DNA of 64,000 nt from Escarpia spicata. Taxonomy: Eukaryota > Annelida > Polychaeta > Sabellida > Siboglinidae. A program made the position numbers and the translations under genes. Position 1 is the stretch's first letter, and each line of letters starts with the position of its first letter. The stretch is from NCBI GenBank assembly GCA_963995525.1, contig OZ023216.1:40559159-40623158 (forward strand), written 5' to 3'. The notes beneath the pieces are model-generated. The model was given only the letters and a program-made list of their open reading frames with translations. It had not been told where the DNA came from and made no database searches. This document shows positions 21,870 to 32,699 of the stretch, piece by piece.

Positions 21870-24035
21870 ACACATCACGTGACCAACTGCGTAGTATCAT
21901 GGTCCATCAATCATACAAATGGCTGACGTGTAGATATCGGATAGTCGTCGTTCAATTTGTTGAAATTCTGTTCCTTGCGATAAACACATAGGGCAAAATT
22001 GTAACGCACTAATATAGAGGATCTGTGTAAACAGCCTTTGTTGCCAAAGCTTGAAGTGCATAAACATGGTCGTGACGTAGAAAAAGAGTGACATATCGGA
22101 TGCGTCAATGTTTTGATGTTGTACGTCGCGGTTTACCTCCATGTGTGCAATCTTGATAACTAAAAGAAATGTGTTGCTAGGCAATAGGTCAGGTAAAGTA
22201 ACCGTCTGAATTTTTAACATATGTCAAAGGGGTTATGTATGTAAAGTGTGAAACACTAATTTTGGTAACTGTTCATTTAAATGTTTACCTAAAACAATAA
22301 TTCTCCACGAAGCATTACGAGGCGCTAGTTTTGTTAATTCTAAATCAGCACTCCCTTAACTATTTATAGTCTTAACTGCTTTAATTTACTATGTTCGTAT
22401 ACTTTTTTATTGCTGCTCACATGCCACGTTTCTAATTTCTTTCCTGTGATTAAATATTTCAAAGTATTATTTGTGAACTTTACTTACTTACTTACTTAAT
22501 TACTTACCATGCTGGTATTAATATGTGTGATGCATTTGCATTTCAAGGTGTGTGTTTGTTTAGCAGTGGTATTTGAATCGCATGGGATCTACAGACGAGT
22601 GGATGTACACTATGGTATTGACGTTTTAGAAGTTTTGTTGAAGAACCAGTTTGCATGCCATACCATATGTAATGACTACTTACAATCTTCTACACTTGAA
22701 CCTCGCTTTACGCTCTCCTCCGTAATAAAAACACATAAAAGTCAGCATATGACAGTCTCAAATTATTTATGTAACATAATATGACATAAATAGCATAGGA
22801 AGTATACGAAAGTAGTCCCGTCAATAAGGTCACTTCAAAATTCATGTCGATTTGGCGCAATCCCGATAGTGACGTTAATAGGGATGTTCCGGTTTATTAG
22901 TCTTGTTTTGATTTGTGTCCATTGTATGCCACTGCACTGACCATATGCACTTTGTTATGCTTGTGTTTGTATTTCACGATTTCCCAAAATAAATTGCACA
23001 GTTATCTCGTTTCGAGAACGTCTGTGATAACAAAATTGCTTATAAGTGTGTTATCCCAATATAGTCACTATTGAATTTTATAGCTATTACGTTTTTACCT
23101 CTCTTTACTACACATTATATTGGATTGGTCGCATTAGCAAAAATGTCCATTCTCCGACTGAACACACACATAGCTATAGAAGACGCTTTCACACGAAATA
23201 GTCTTACCTCACGTAATATGAGGTACATTTTAACAGAATGTTGCGACACCTCCATTGTTAGTAAAAGTGACATAGCACGTCCCCAACTTATGGGAGAATG
23301 GTTACGTAGCTCAAAACAATAGCAGTAATACTGTGAATACTCGTTTATAGTCCGTCTAAATTCCGGTATGAACCCTTACCTGTTAACAGCCCTTCACATT
23401 AGACCTCAAGTCGGCCAAACCATCCCGTAGAATAACACACCAATCCAGCCCAAAATAACGGCATAATGTTGTACTGTGCGGGCAGTAGTGTCACCTAGCG
23501 GATATATGTCACAATACAATTGGAACGGTGTATAGCGTCACGTTTTCATGTTTAGGGTCAAACAAGTGAGAACATGAGGTTTTCTAAAAACGGTTGATAT
23601 AAAAGGATTTAAAACAAATCTAGGTAAATGGGAAAATATTTAACTAAGCATGTCATTAAATATATGATGGACTAGGCTTACTGCAACGCCGCCGACGCAC
23701 GCGTATGTTTGGCACATATTGAATCATATTTAATTAAGTTAACGACACTCGGAACAATACGTTATTGTAGAAGAGACACAGGGCTTTGCAAATAATGCTA
23801 CGTACTACGTAGGATTGGTTCTTACCTTCTTGAATATATGCAAACATTGTGGAAACATGCGAAAACTCATAAACTGTTCTTTATGAACTTTGAATAATCC
23901 AAAGTCCTTCCTTTTGTATAAACCCAACTGAAGATTACAAATTGCAAGAATTCCCGGATCTATTGATCTTTAGCCAACGGGGAAACAAGAACAAATATAT
24001 CAGTCTTACCATTATTTTGAGGGGTCGTAGACAAG
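21870..24035. other. Intergenic, nothing recognised
   Basis: AT-rich, with a (TTAC)n patch at 22,488-22,508 and no ORF of recognisable content. The 107-residue minus-strand ORF at 22,220-21,897 matches no family I know. Bases 22,703-22,736 reappear at the right edge of the window (63,967-64,000) and are the last visible part of the block A/B match. Confidence 0.5.
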
Positions 24036-24039
24036 CGCG

Positions 24040-24655
24040 CGCATGCACGCACGCACGCACACACAAACTCTCTCTCGCTCTCACACACACACAGACACAC
24101 ACACACAGAGGGAAGGAGGGATGGAGGGAGGGAGGGAGGGAGAGAGAGAAATTCTTGCGCGCACGCACACATGTACACACACAGAATGCATAGGCTAAGT
24201 GGATGAGACAGTGTATCTGTACATCATTTGTCCCACAATTGATCATTGTAAATATATTTCTTGAACAACTATCATCCGGGTTATCCAATAAGTAATAAAT
24301 TAAATTAAATGTCCTACGATTATTCTTCCCATGTTCCCCCGTATCTAGTGGTGTGCTGTTGCGTTGCGTAACTATATTATTGATATAATAGCATCTGCGT
24401 GTGCGTGTGCGTGTGCGTGTGCGTGTGCGTGTGCGTGTGCGTGTGCGTGTGCGTGTGCGTGTGCGTGTGCGTGTGCGTGTGCGTGTGCGTGTGCGTGTGC
24501 GTGTGCGTGTGCGTGTGCGTGTGCGTGCGTGCGTGCGTGTGTGCGTGTGTGCGTGTGTGCGCGTGTGCGCGTGTGCGCGTGTGCGCGTGTGTGCGTGTGT
24601 GCGTGTGTGCGTGTGTGCGTGTGTGTGTGTGTTTGTACGCGCACGTGTGTGGCAC
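24040..24655. repeat. Simple repeats: CA/CT/GGGA cluster and long (GTGTGC)n
   Basis: 24,040-24,180 is a mix of (CA)n, (CT)n and (GGGA)n. 24,396-24,526 is almost perfect (GTGTGC)n of about 22 units, followed by (GTGT)GC variants to 24,640. The ORFs here are repeat artefacts. Confidence 0.95.
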
Positions 24656-24827
24656 AATGTGAACTAGTCAATTTAAGTATGTTTGCGTATACGTGCATGT
24701 ATTTGGGTTTTCTGTTTTTGAAGAAGGGGATTTTCATAGCAGAGTTCACTTTTAATACAAATAATACGTTGTCGAATGTACCCGCGACATACATTTGGAG
24801 ACACAAACATCATTGCTGGCAGTTGCT

Positions 24828-24833
24828 TTATTT
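24828..24833 (-). promoter_or_regulatory. Polyadenylation signal AATAAA of the minus-strand NIDO gene
   Basis: On the minus strand CTTAAATAAAGC lies 234 bases after the stop at 25,067. No nearer canonical hexamer was seen. Confidence 0.5.
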
Positions 24834-25066
24834 AAGAACGTTGTCGATCCCAAAGATCACACACGGCTGCATATGTTACATCACGTCGTTCGTATTTAAA
24901 CTTGAATAGTCTAAGAGGTCATGGAGAGAAACGGTGGATGTAAAGGTTGTCTAAATGTTGACATTGAGATGCCCTCAAGGGACCTTCAATAAACGTCCAG
25001 CTTAGCACAACTAGCAGCCATCTGGGATGCGCAGATCATCCCGACGATCTGCGGAACACGGTGCAT

Positions 25067-25297
25067 TTATGGCGGTGACATCTGTTTTCCTCTGAGCGCT
25101 GACCGCGAGCGAGATGATTCGCCTGTGAAGTAGCCGTACAGTGTGGGCTCCGGAGTCAGGATCTCCCTTCCGTCGACACGGAACACGAAGCGACCACGGA
25201 GATTGCAGTTGGTCTTCGTCCTGATGTCGATGATGTCAGGGGTGAGAGAAGCGAACTGCGTGTAATAACGCCGTCCGTCACCTGCGTTGAATCCAAC
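25067..25297 (-). CDS. NIDO gene 1, exon 5
   Basis: Acceptor TATGTTGCAG. Encodes the end of the NIDO domain and a tail rich in Ser, Arg and Lys ([17 protein letters not shown]), stop TAA at 25,067-25,069. Compared with the other two paralogues the tail is shorter and differs after the conserved EILxPxP. Confidence 0.9.
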   Translation of the reverse strand, partial: VGFNAGDGRRYYTQFASLTPDIIDIRTKTNCNLRGRFVFRVDGREILTPEPTLYGYFTGESSRSRSALRGKQMSPP

Positions 25298-26406
25298 CTG
25301 CAACATAATAGAACTAACGGTAATGGGTAAGTTCTTATATAGCGCAGTATCCGGTCCTTAGGACAACTCAAAGCGCATTACACGTTACTCCCAGGTATAA
25401 CTGTTCAATCGAACACCATGTGGAATTCTCTGGGAAGCATTCAGCTACGTTGCAATTAATGCGCGAAGACAATCCGTATATAATTATCCAACTAAGTATT
25501 TAGCCTGGTACTCAGTCATTCACCTGAGTTAACTGGAGCGACGTAGAGTGAACGAACTTGCCGATGGTTCGATAAGGCAGCAAAGTGTTCGAACCCGGGT
25601 TCTCTCGATAACCCACTATTTGATTAATGTTTTATTTGAATTACGACGCGTTACATGGAATATTAATATTTCTAAACAACAGTGATGTTTTATGTGCAAT
25701 GCTCGCGCAGGGTGAGCGTGACGGATTTAGACAAGGCTAGTCAAGAGACATGTCACCCCTACAGAACGACTTTTGGAGTCCGAGCAGGAGAGGCAAGAAT
25801 TTGATTGACAAGTATTGCCCGTCGATGTGTGATGTGACTTGTCTAGTACAACAATACAGCCTGAAACCTTCCATCTAAATGGGTCCACTTATGCATACAC
25901 CTGACTAATGTTGCCTTTCTATGAAGTGTAGTTAGTCTTGTTGGACTGACCAGTCAATAAGGTGTGCTCTTTCACCAAGTGGGTCACATATTTCACCACA
26001 GTTGATAAAATATGTACTTTGCTACATATGTCTTGAACAAAACATCTTATCTTAGATTTGTCCCTATTTGCAGGCATCGACGTATCTGCATTTGCATGTA
26101 TAAAGGTATTTTGTTGCATTCCGCTCACCTCTGCGGGAATACCGCCCAAACCGTTTTTGTCTCCGTTGCTCGCAGTGCCAGTTGTCCAAGCCATGTCCCC
26201 GTAGTTGAAGACGACGTACGACTCACGTCTGTTTGCCACCAGAATTGCTTGGAATGTGTTAATCTGTAATGGATAAATTTACATACCGGACTGTAAAAAA
26301 TGAAGCACCTAAGTACTTATCTATTTTCCAAGTGGTACTAATTACAATTCTTATAATATAATTATTACAATATAACTGTCTTGCTATATTGTAAATGTAA
26401 CAAGAC

Positions 26407-26438
<32 letters not shown>

Positions 26439-26483
26439 CACACATATAAACTACCACATATATATATATATATATGTATGTGG

Positions 26484-26516
<33 letters not shown>

Positions 26517-26533
26517 GTGGTAGTTTATATGTG

Positions 26534-26565
<32 letters not shown>

Positions 26566-26569
26566 GTCT

Positions 26570-26619
<50 letters not shown>

Positions 26620-26622
26620 AGG

Positions 26623-26654
<32 letters not shown>

Positions 26655-26656
26655 CG

Positions 26657-26688
<32 letters not shown>

Positions 26689-29600
26689 TGTGGTAGTTTA
26701 TGATGTACCATTTTCCGCGAATTCTTATACCGTATCGATCGTGATCTTGGCTGTTCCTTCTGCGCATTGTCTGAGCTTGTTGACATTAGTTGCAATAAAT
26801 ATGCATCCTCAAGTCAATCTTTCGCCTGTGTCATGTCAAATTAATTTAGGGAAATAAACGTACGCAGTATCCATTGCAAACCTATAGGTAGTTTTTTGGC
26901 AACTTTGAACATGTAGTTTGCAATAGTTTTATTCGTCAAACAAAATTATTGATTTATTGAATGTTTGCCCAATAATCAATTCACGTCATATTCAAAATTG
27001 GAATTGTCAAGTGAATATTCTGTGCGATTATGCACATGATTGTATGTTGACATTTTCGACTTGATGTGCTCTCACAAAACACATGTGACGGGCAACGTCA
27101 GTAGTTTTAAAAGTAACTGTCGGCCTTTCAACTGGCTATGGTAAGATGCTAAAAACAAGGTAAGCTCGTTGAACGAATAAAACAAAATTGAACGCGCTTC
27201 TTTGATTATAGAAACATTGCGAATAGTAATTAAGCTACTCATTCATTACAATTGGAAAATAATGAATCAGATTCACGATGTCCTCCATCTATTGCTGAAG
27301 CAGATTTGATCGTCTCACAATAAACTCACAATAAATGTACCTGTACGTGTGGTAGTCTTACAGTAAGTATACGAACATAGGTTGTAGTATTATATTAAGT
27401 GTAGGCACATGTGTGGTAGTCTTACAGTAAGTATACGAACATAGGTTGTAGTATTACATTAAGCGTAGGCACATGTGTGGTAGACTTAGTGTAAACGCAC
27501 CTACATGTATATTACAATATATTTATTACAGTTACCATTGTCTTACAATTAATGTACGTACATGTAGGAAGTGGTACAATAAATGTTAGTACGTGCGCGG
27601 TAGTCATGCAATAAATGTACGTACTTGCACTATAATCGTACAATTAAACCATACATATATATATATATATGTGGTAGTTTTATTTTTTTTTAAAGCTACG
27701 CACATGTACATATCATACAATAGATATACGTGCAGTTGTGATAGTCTTACAATAAATGTACGTATATATGCGGTATCCCTACAGCAAATGTACGACCGGG
27801 TGTGGTATTCTTAAATGTACGTGCATGTTCTGTAGTCATATAATAAATGTACGTACAGTTGTGCTAGTCTTGCAATAAATGTACGTATATGTGCGGTATC
27901 CCTAGAGTAAGTGCACGTACATGTGTGGTTGTCTTACAATAAACGTACGAACTGTTGTGGTGATATTGCAATAAATGTACGTGCGTGTGCTGTAGTACTA
28001 TAATAAACGTACGCATAGTTGTGGTTGGTTGTCTTACAATAAATGTACATGCATGTGTGGTAGTCTTACACTATATTTACGTACAGGTGTAGTAAACGAT
28101 CCGCCGTAGAACGTTACTCGGTGCCAGGTTGCGAAGAAAAGCCAGGAGGCCTGAAAGTTGTTTTTGAAGGCCTTCTGCACGATGCCAGAGAGTTTAGTCA
28201 GACAAGGTTTTGCAGTCGACGCCCTGTAGAATGTATTCTTGAAATTATTACACAGACACACACACACACACACGCACACACGCACACACGCACACACGCA
28301 CACACGCACACACGCACACACGCACACACGCACACACGCACACACGCACGCACGCACGCACGCACGCACGCACACACGCACACACGCACACACGCACACA
28401 CGCACAAACATATTTCTATTATAACTATATTACGTAGTACCTGTAGTCATACATGACTGTCAATTAGTGGATTACGTAATTGGACGCGTGCGGCTTTGTC
28501 CTTTGCCATTTTATATTATTGTGTTCAGCAGCAGTTACGTTTCTTCCTTATATAGTATAAAATCGGATGTGATTCTCTCTGTCCATCCATCCGTCCGTCC
28601 GTCCGGCGGTCTGTCCATCCAATCATACCTCCGTTTGTTTAGCAGGTATCGCAGGTATGAGATTGACAATGTATGTTACTTGTGCTATTTCATCAAAGGT
28701 TCGTTGATTAAGATTTTTTACCCGGGGGCCTGTGGGATCGGGGTCTTTGAGGATTCATTATTTCCAAAAGGCTATATCTGAAGTTGCATATATCGGATAA
28801 AACGAATGTGCGTATGATGATTATAACGAATAAATTAATTACTTAGATTTTGTCTTATTGAATTTCTTATGAGTTTGTCCACGGTATGAGTATATGCGAA
28901 ACATCACCCAACATACATACAACCACATACCTGTAGAATACACGACCATCATTCACGTTAGTGTCCGCGTCGGCCCAATACGGCGCAATTACAATGTTGT
29001 TTCTCAGAGGGAACCATTCCGGAGTGTATGTTGAGATCGGGTTTCTGAAGGAGATCAACCCGTTGGTGTTGACCTGAAGAAATCATCAATATGGGTTAGT
29101 GTGTCTTGTATTAGACTTTGGAAGGATGCCTCACGCATAGTTATATAGCTCATGTTATCTACATTAATATACTGAAACCTCACTATTAAGGTTACCATCG
29201 GGATTTAGACAAATTACTTGATTAGCGAGGCGAACGTATTAGTGGAACCAATATCGTATACTTGACTGTTATGAAAATAATTTGGGATTTTCCCAGAATG
29301 GTCTTAATAGACAGGTGACTGTATTACCGATGTCACTATAAAGCAAACGACTGTAAGATTAAAGGAAATAAAAACAAGGCATTAGCTACAATCCGTTTTC
29401 CAAGTTTAACATTGTATGTAGCATTCGAGAACATTAAGAAAATACAGAAAAACACATTTATAGCATAAATACGATTTTAAACCCGTCTGTGTAGCGATTC
29501 CCGCGGAAAATAAAAGTTTAATGAGCTAGGCGATCACGTGGTATCGTAACGTCACATATCACCCACACTCGCAGCAGGCCGACCCTTTCCATGCATTCAG

Positions 29601-32600
29601 AGCATGTTTACAAGGATAGTTTTTGGGTCGAAACGAGCGTCAGAATGAGTTATTGTGCAACATTCCGATGTAATACAAACACTTGTCATCATAGAGGAAC
29701 AAGCAGTTTTCTTACGGTTCCATATGATTCCAAGTTTTTTCAAATCCATGAATGCGAATGAGCTTACAACTAGGTATCACCGAGCTTGTGCTCGTTTTCA
29801 GAATAAGTGTTTATGTTTTCACGAAGTAATATGAACCAAATCATTTTGTATAATATGATGCACTGTTTGTAAATATTTGTGTTGTAATTAGTTATTCGCC
29901 ACAAAAACGTGGTGTAGCGCCGTGGTGCAGTGGCTAGAGCTTCGGACTTTCAACCGAGAGAACCAGGGTTCGAATCCTGTGCGGCGGTGTCGAACCTTGG
30001 GCAAGTTCGTTCACTATACGTTGCTCCAGTTCACTCAGCTGTATGAATGAGTACCTGGCTATAGACAGTGGTGGATATTTGTGTACGAATAGTCTTCGCG
30101 CATTAATAGCAGCGTGGCTGGATGCTTCCCAGAGAAGTCGAGATGGTGTTCGATTGAATAGGTCTGCCAGGGAGTAAAGTGTAAAGCGCATTGAGTAGTC
30201 CTGAGGACTGGATACTGCGCTATATAAGAACTTACCTTTACAAAAATGAAAATATGGCAATTATATATAACGATGTTTCTATAATGTAATGGATATATAA
30301 TGATTTAATTAGTGGTGATTCGTCTGGATAAATGAAATTTAGAAACATCGTTATATAATTCCCATATTAAAATTTTTGTGGCGAATAAATAATTATAATA
30401 TATTTTTTTTAAATTACAAACAGTGGATCTTAGTATACAATGAATTGATTTATATAACTTCGTGAAAACATGAATAAAAAAGTAAAGAAAATCAATGGTT
30501 TGGTGTCGGGATTGAACCGGCGTCGCCCGATTGCAAAATACATGCCAAGAAACCAATACGTTTACCAAATGAGCTAGCAGGACCGACAGAAATTCGCTGA
30601 CAGATTTGAGTTGTTATGATAAATTGTACAACTCCTCCTTGATACATCGATATTCTAGTGATATTATGATATTTTACACAATACTTTCTGTAGCTGGATA
30701 TAATATATGTTTGCTATGTATGTTTATTGGTGTAGATTATCTCCCGTTGGTTGCATCCAATATAATTATTCTTTAAAAAATCCCAAGCTCAGCGAAACCT
30801 AGGGCTAGACCTAGTCGACTTGTAGGCCCATTCGCATTAATTGTTTTGAATAAAATTGGATTCATGTGGAACCGTAAGATAACTGCTTGTTCCTCTATGA
30901 TGTTTAGTGTTTGTATTACATCGGAATATCACACAATAACTAATTTTGACTCTCGTTTAGACCCGAAAGCTATCCTTCTCAACATGCTCGAAATGCATGG
31001 AAAGGGTCGGCCTGATGCGAGTATGGGTCATATGTGACGTCACATTTCGGCATCCCGAAAAGCGAGCCTAAAATATGCATATTCGAAAATGTCCGGCTGA
31101 ACAGCATAACATGTGGAATTTCTAATTCATTGAATTTTCTGATTATTGTTTGGCTTGGTGGACAACAAAAATAGATAGCAGGAATATATATAATATGAAT
31201 TCATGCAATATATGTTTTTCCTCCCTTTACGATAAGTATTTGTTATGTTATATAGTATGTAAGTATGGTTATTGCTGTGCATGGTTCTGTAAAGCGGTGT
31301 AAAGTGTTATATGAACACACCACAGTAAGAAACTGTTTACGTTTATTAGTTAATTTCTTTCTAGGACAATTCGAGCGATCATGTTGAAAATGCCACTTAT
31401 AACAAGTCTAACTTTACAACATCCTGTTCTGCTGAAATTCACTCATTTACATGTAAATGCAAACTCCCACATATGAATACATTCAGAAACAACATACATG
31501 GCAATTATTACAAAGTACTAGTTATGGGACAGTTATCTTGAATATATAGGCAATATCAATAATACCATTTAATAAATGTGCATTCGTACAAAGTGCCGTA
31601 TCCACAACCTAAGACAGCTTGTTGCGCTGCTGCCATAAACAGTTTCTTACTAATACAATGTTCGCTTCGCTAGGAAGAATTCAGCCACGCTGCAATGATT
31701 GCATCAACACAATATCGTTCGCGTAGTGTCCACTAATGTATTTTACCAGGTTTTGATTTGTTCAGCCGTGTGAACCGAAGCATCGAGGAGTAAATGAAAC
31801 AGCTATAGTTTTGAAGCTGCAACAGGAGGAATCGGATCGGGATTAACTCGATTGAGAATCCGGCGATCTATGCATTACGTTACAACAAAATAGGATTGAT
31901 GGAAGACATATGGATGTTTCCTCTATAGTGCAAGTATGCAATTATTCGTGGAGACAACTAACTTAAGTCATGACAACGTCACTTCCACAAGGTTATTGGA
32001 CTCTTAATAAACTACCTTACACTGACACCCAAAGTGCGACACATCACTCGATTACTATCCTAGCGCTTTCTTAAATCAATCGCCGTTTCGTATATCAGAA
32101 GCCAAGTATCCTGTGATTCGAATGGACATAGAAAAGTAAGCGAACCTCGGAGAAGATACACAAACAATGATTACAAGTATGTAACGAATGCTATATCGTT
32201 TCAACACACAAACATATAATCATAATTAAACAAATATTTTGTTTCCAGCGATGTTGTGTTTTCAACAATGACACATGATTCACCGTTTACAATTAACGCG
32301 AGCATCACTAATTACGACCGCTGCTGCCTCACGTATTCGTAAAGGTTGCACTACAGTGTACTTACATAGAGACTGTCGTACACCTTGCCAAAGAATTTGA
32401 ACCTCGGTGGAATCGGCAAAAGTCCGCTGTTACCGTCGTCGTTCTGGCTCATCTCATCTCCTAGGCCACCACCGTACGGGCAGAAATGGGCCGGGGCCGG
32501 GAGAGGAGTCCTCGATCCGGTCCGAGGTGGGCTGACTGGAGGCCGGGGGTCTCGACGCTGAGATCTTCTACCCTGGCTGGCCGTCAGCACAGCGCAGAAC

Positions 32601-32638
32601 ACCAGCAATGCCACACTAAGCTTGAGAATAAACATCAT
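25067..32638 (-). CDS. Secreted NIDO-domain protein, 5 exons, intact (paralogue 1)
   Basis: Five exons (32,638-32,366; 29,073-28,931; 28,223-28,085; 26,263-26,129; 25,297-25,067), all with GT/AG borders and agreeing phases, total 921 bases and give 306 residues. Layout: signal peptide [20 protein letters not shown] (1-20); Arg/Pro-rich linker (about 22-48); NIDO domain from [12 protein letters not shown] (about 52) through [91 protein letters not shown] to [12 protein letters not shown] (about 275); then a basic tail ending GKQMSPP. NIDO occurs in nidogen, alpha-tectorin and mucin-4-like matrix proteins, so an extracellular structural role is likely; the true partner is unknown. It has no EGF, sushi or transmembrane segment. 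Introns carry SINEs and satellites. It is the only undamaged member visible. Confidence 0.9.
25321..25620 (-). mobile_element. tRNA-derived SINE, type 1, in intron 4 of NIDO gene 1
   Basis: Same family and orientation as 14,788-15,116. The tail side (AGTTCTTATATAGCGCAGTA) lies 24 bases from exon 5 and box B (GTTCGAACCCGGGTT) is near 25,590. The SINE is sense with respect to the host gene and ends just before the acceptor. Confidence 0.85.
26129..26263 (-). CDS. NIDO gene 1, exon 4
   Basis: 135 bases, phase 0 at both ends. Acceptor ATCCATTACAG, donor GAG then GTGAGC. Encodes [20 protein letters not shown] and [15 protein letters not shown] to GGIPAE, the core NIDO strand with the conserved NYGD and W. 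Same length as the exon at 42,359-42,493. Confidence 0.92.
26401..26702. repeat. Palindromic CA/TA microsatellite
   Basis: CAAGACCACACACAC... to TATAAACTACCACATATA (26,400-26,465) is mirrored as TATATGTGGTAGTTTATA ... GTGTGTGGTCTTG (26,512-26,571), making an inverted repeat of about 170 bases. A third ATATGTGGTAGTTTATG closes the array at 26,685-26,702, and a related copy is at 27,652-27,680. Confidence 0.88.
27325..28088 (-). repeat. Diverged minisatellite of about 33-bp units containing splice-donor-like motif
   Basis: Roughly 20 diverged units of the type GTCTTACAATAAATGTACGT followed by ACATGTGTGGTA. The last unit overlaps the donor site of exon 3 of the minus-strand NIDO gene. Minus-strand units therefore each contain GTACGTACATTTAT, the same sequence used as the real 5' splice site at 28,084. 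Two adjacent longer units near 27,350-27,480 are almost identical. Confidence 0.8.
28085..28223 (-). CDS. NIDO gene 1, exon 3
   Basis: 139 bases. Acceptor CATTCTACAG takes the AG left by exon 2 to make Arg; the donor is CCT then GTACGT. Encodes [40 protein letters not shown] and GGSFTTP, the middle of the NIDO domain with the conserved ATW.RV.FYGG. It sits between two repeats: the minisatellite begins at its donor and a (GTGTGC)n array ends 28 bases before its acceptor. Confidence 0.9.
28252..28405. repeat. (CACACG)n microsatellite
   Basis: About 24 units of CACACG with a CGCA-rich middle, in intron 2 of NIDO gene 1, immediately upstream of exon 3 on the gene's strand. A short (CCGT/CCAT)n patch lies at 28,580-28,620. 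Confidence 0.95.
28931..29073 (-). CDS. NIDO gene 1, exon 2
   Basis: 143 bases. Acceptor TTTCTTCAG, donor TACAG then GTATGT. Encodes [39 protein letters not shown] and [13 protein letters not shown] and APYWAD.D are the diagnostic N-terminal NIDO motifs. Ends in phase 2. Confidence 0.93.
29908..30239 (+). mobile_element. tRNA-derived SINE, type 1, full length with target duplication
   Basis: tRNA-like head with box A-like GTGGTGCAGTGGCTAGAGC and box B GGTTCGAATCC (about 29,968-29,978); middle CGTTGCTCCAGTTCACTCAG; tail CCTGAGGACTGGATACTGC then TATATAAGAACTTACCTTT. Flanked by ACAAAAA on both sides (29,901-29,907 and 30,240-30,246). Best-preserved copy of the five type 1 copies in the window. 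Confidence 0.9.
30496..30592 (-). other. tRNA-like segment (box A and box B)
   Basis: The minus strand reads GGTCCTGCTAGCTCATTTGG (box A TAGCTCATTTGG) and later GCCGGTTCAATCCC (box B). The distance between boxes is longer than in a simple tRNA, and the ends do not pair as an acceptor stem. It is more likely a SINE head or tRNA pseudogene than a working tRNA gene. Confidence 0.55.
31595..31870 (-). mobile_element. Diverged tRNA-derived SINE, type 1
   Basis: Keeps GAATTCAGCCACGCTGCAAT, CAGCCGTGTGAACCGAAGCA and a head region near 31,835-31,860, in the same order as 14,788-15,116, but with many changes. 31,050-31,590 and 31,870-32,340 show nothing recognisable. Confidence 0.6.
32366..32638 (-). 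CDS. NIDO gene 1, exon 1 (signal peptide and NIDO start)
   Basis: 273 bases ending in phase 0 at donor TAT then GTAAGT. The first of two adjacent ATGs is taken as the start; the second (32,635) would remove one residue. Encodes a clear signal peptide, an Arg/Pro-rich linker ([20 protein letters not shown]) and NIDO strands [38 protein letters not shown]. Confidence 0.92.
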
Positions 32639-32668
32639 GATGCTGTCCCGATGGGGAATTCACCAGGA

Positions 32669-32676
32669 ATATATAC
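32669..32676 (-). promoter_or_regulatory. TATA-like box of NIDO gene 1
   Basis: The minus strand reads GAGTATATATTCC about 31 bases before the first ATG. If used at the normal 25-30 base distance, the 5' UTR would be only a few bases long, which would favour the second ATG. Confidence 0.5.
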
Positions 32677-32699
32677 TCTCGTCCGACCCAATTAGTTGC

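Larger units (their letters stand above)
29560..31040. repeat. Long inverted repeat (foldback) in intron 1 of NIDO gene 1
   Basis: The left arm (29,560-29,907 plus 30,243-30,282) and right arm (about 30,340-31,040) are inverse copies, with a loop of only about 60 bases at 30,283-30,340. Examples are AACATCGTTATATAATT against AATTATATATAACGATGTT, ATTCGCCACAAAAA against TTTTTGTGGCGAAT, and GACCCTTTCCATGCATT against AATGCATGGAAAGGGTC. The left arm is split by a SINE and the right arm by about 300 extra bases that include a tRNA-like segment. Confidence 0.85.

Noticed and set aside
21897..22220. 107-codon minus-strand ORF
   Set aside because: No recognisable domain, no splice or promoter context, and AT-rich surroundings. 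The length is within chance for this window.
27325..28405. CRISPR-like repeat array
   Set aside because: Units are diverged, there are no unique spacers between identical repeats, the DNA is eukaryotic, and the unit grades into a splice site.
30496..30592. A functional tRNA gene
   Set aside because: Box A and box B are present, but the spacing is too long and the ends do not form an acceptor stem.
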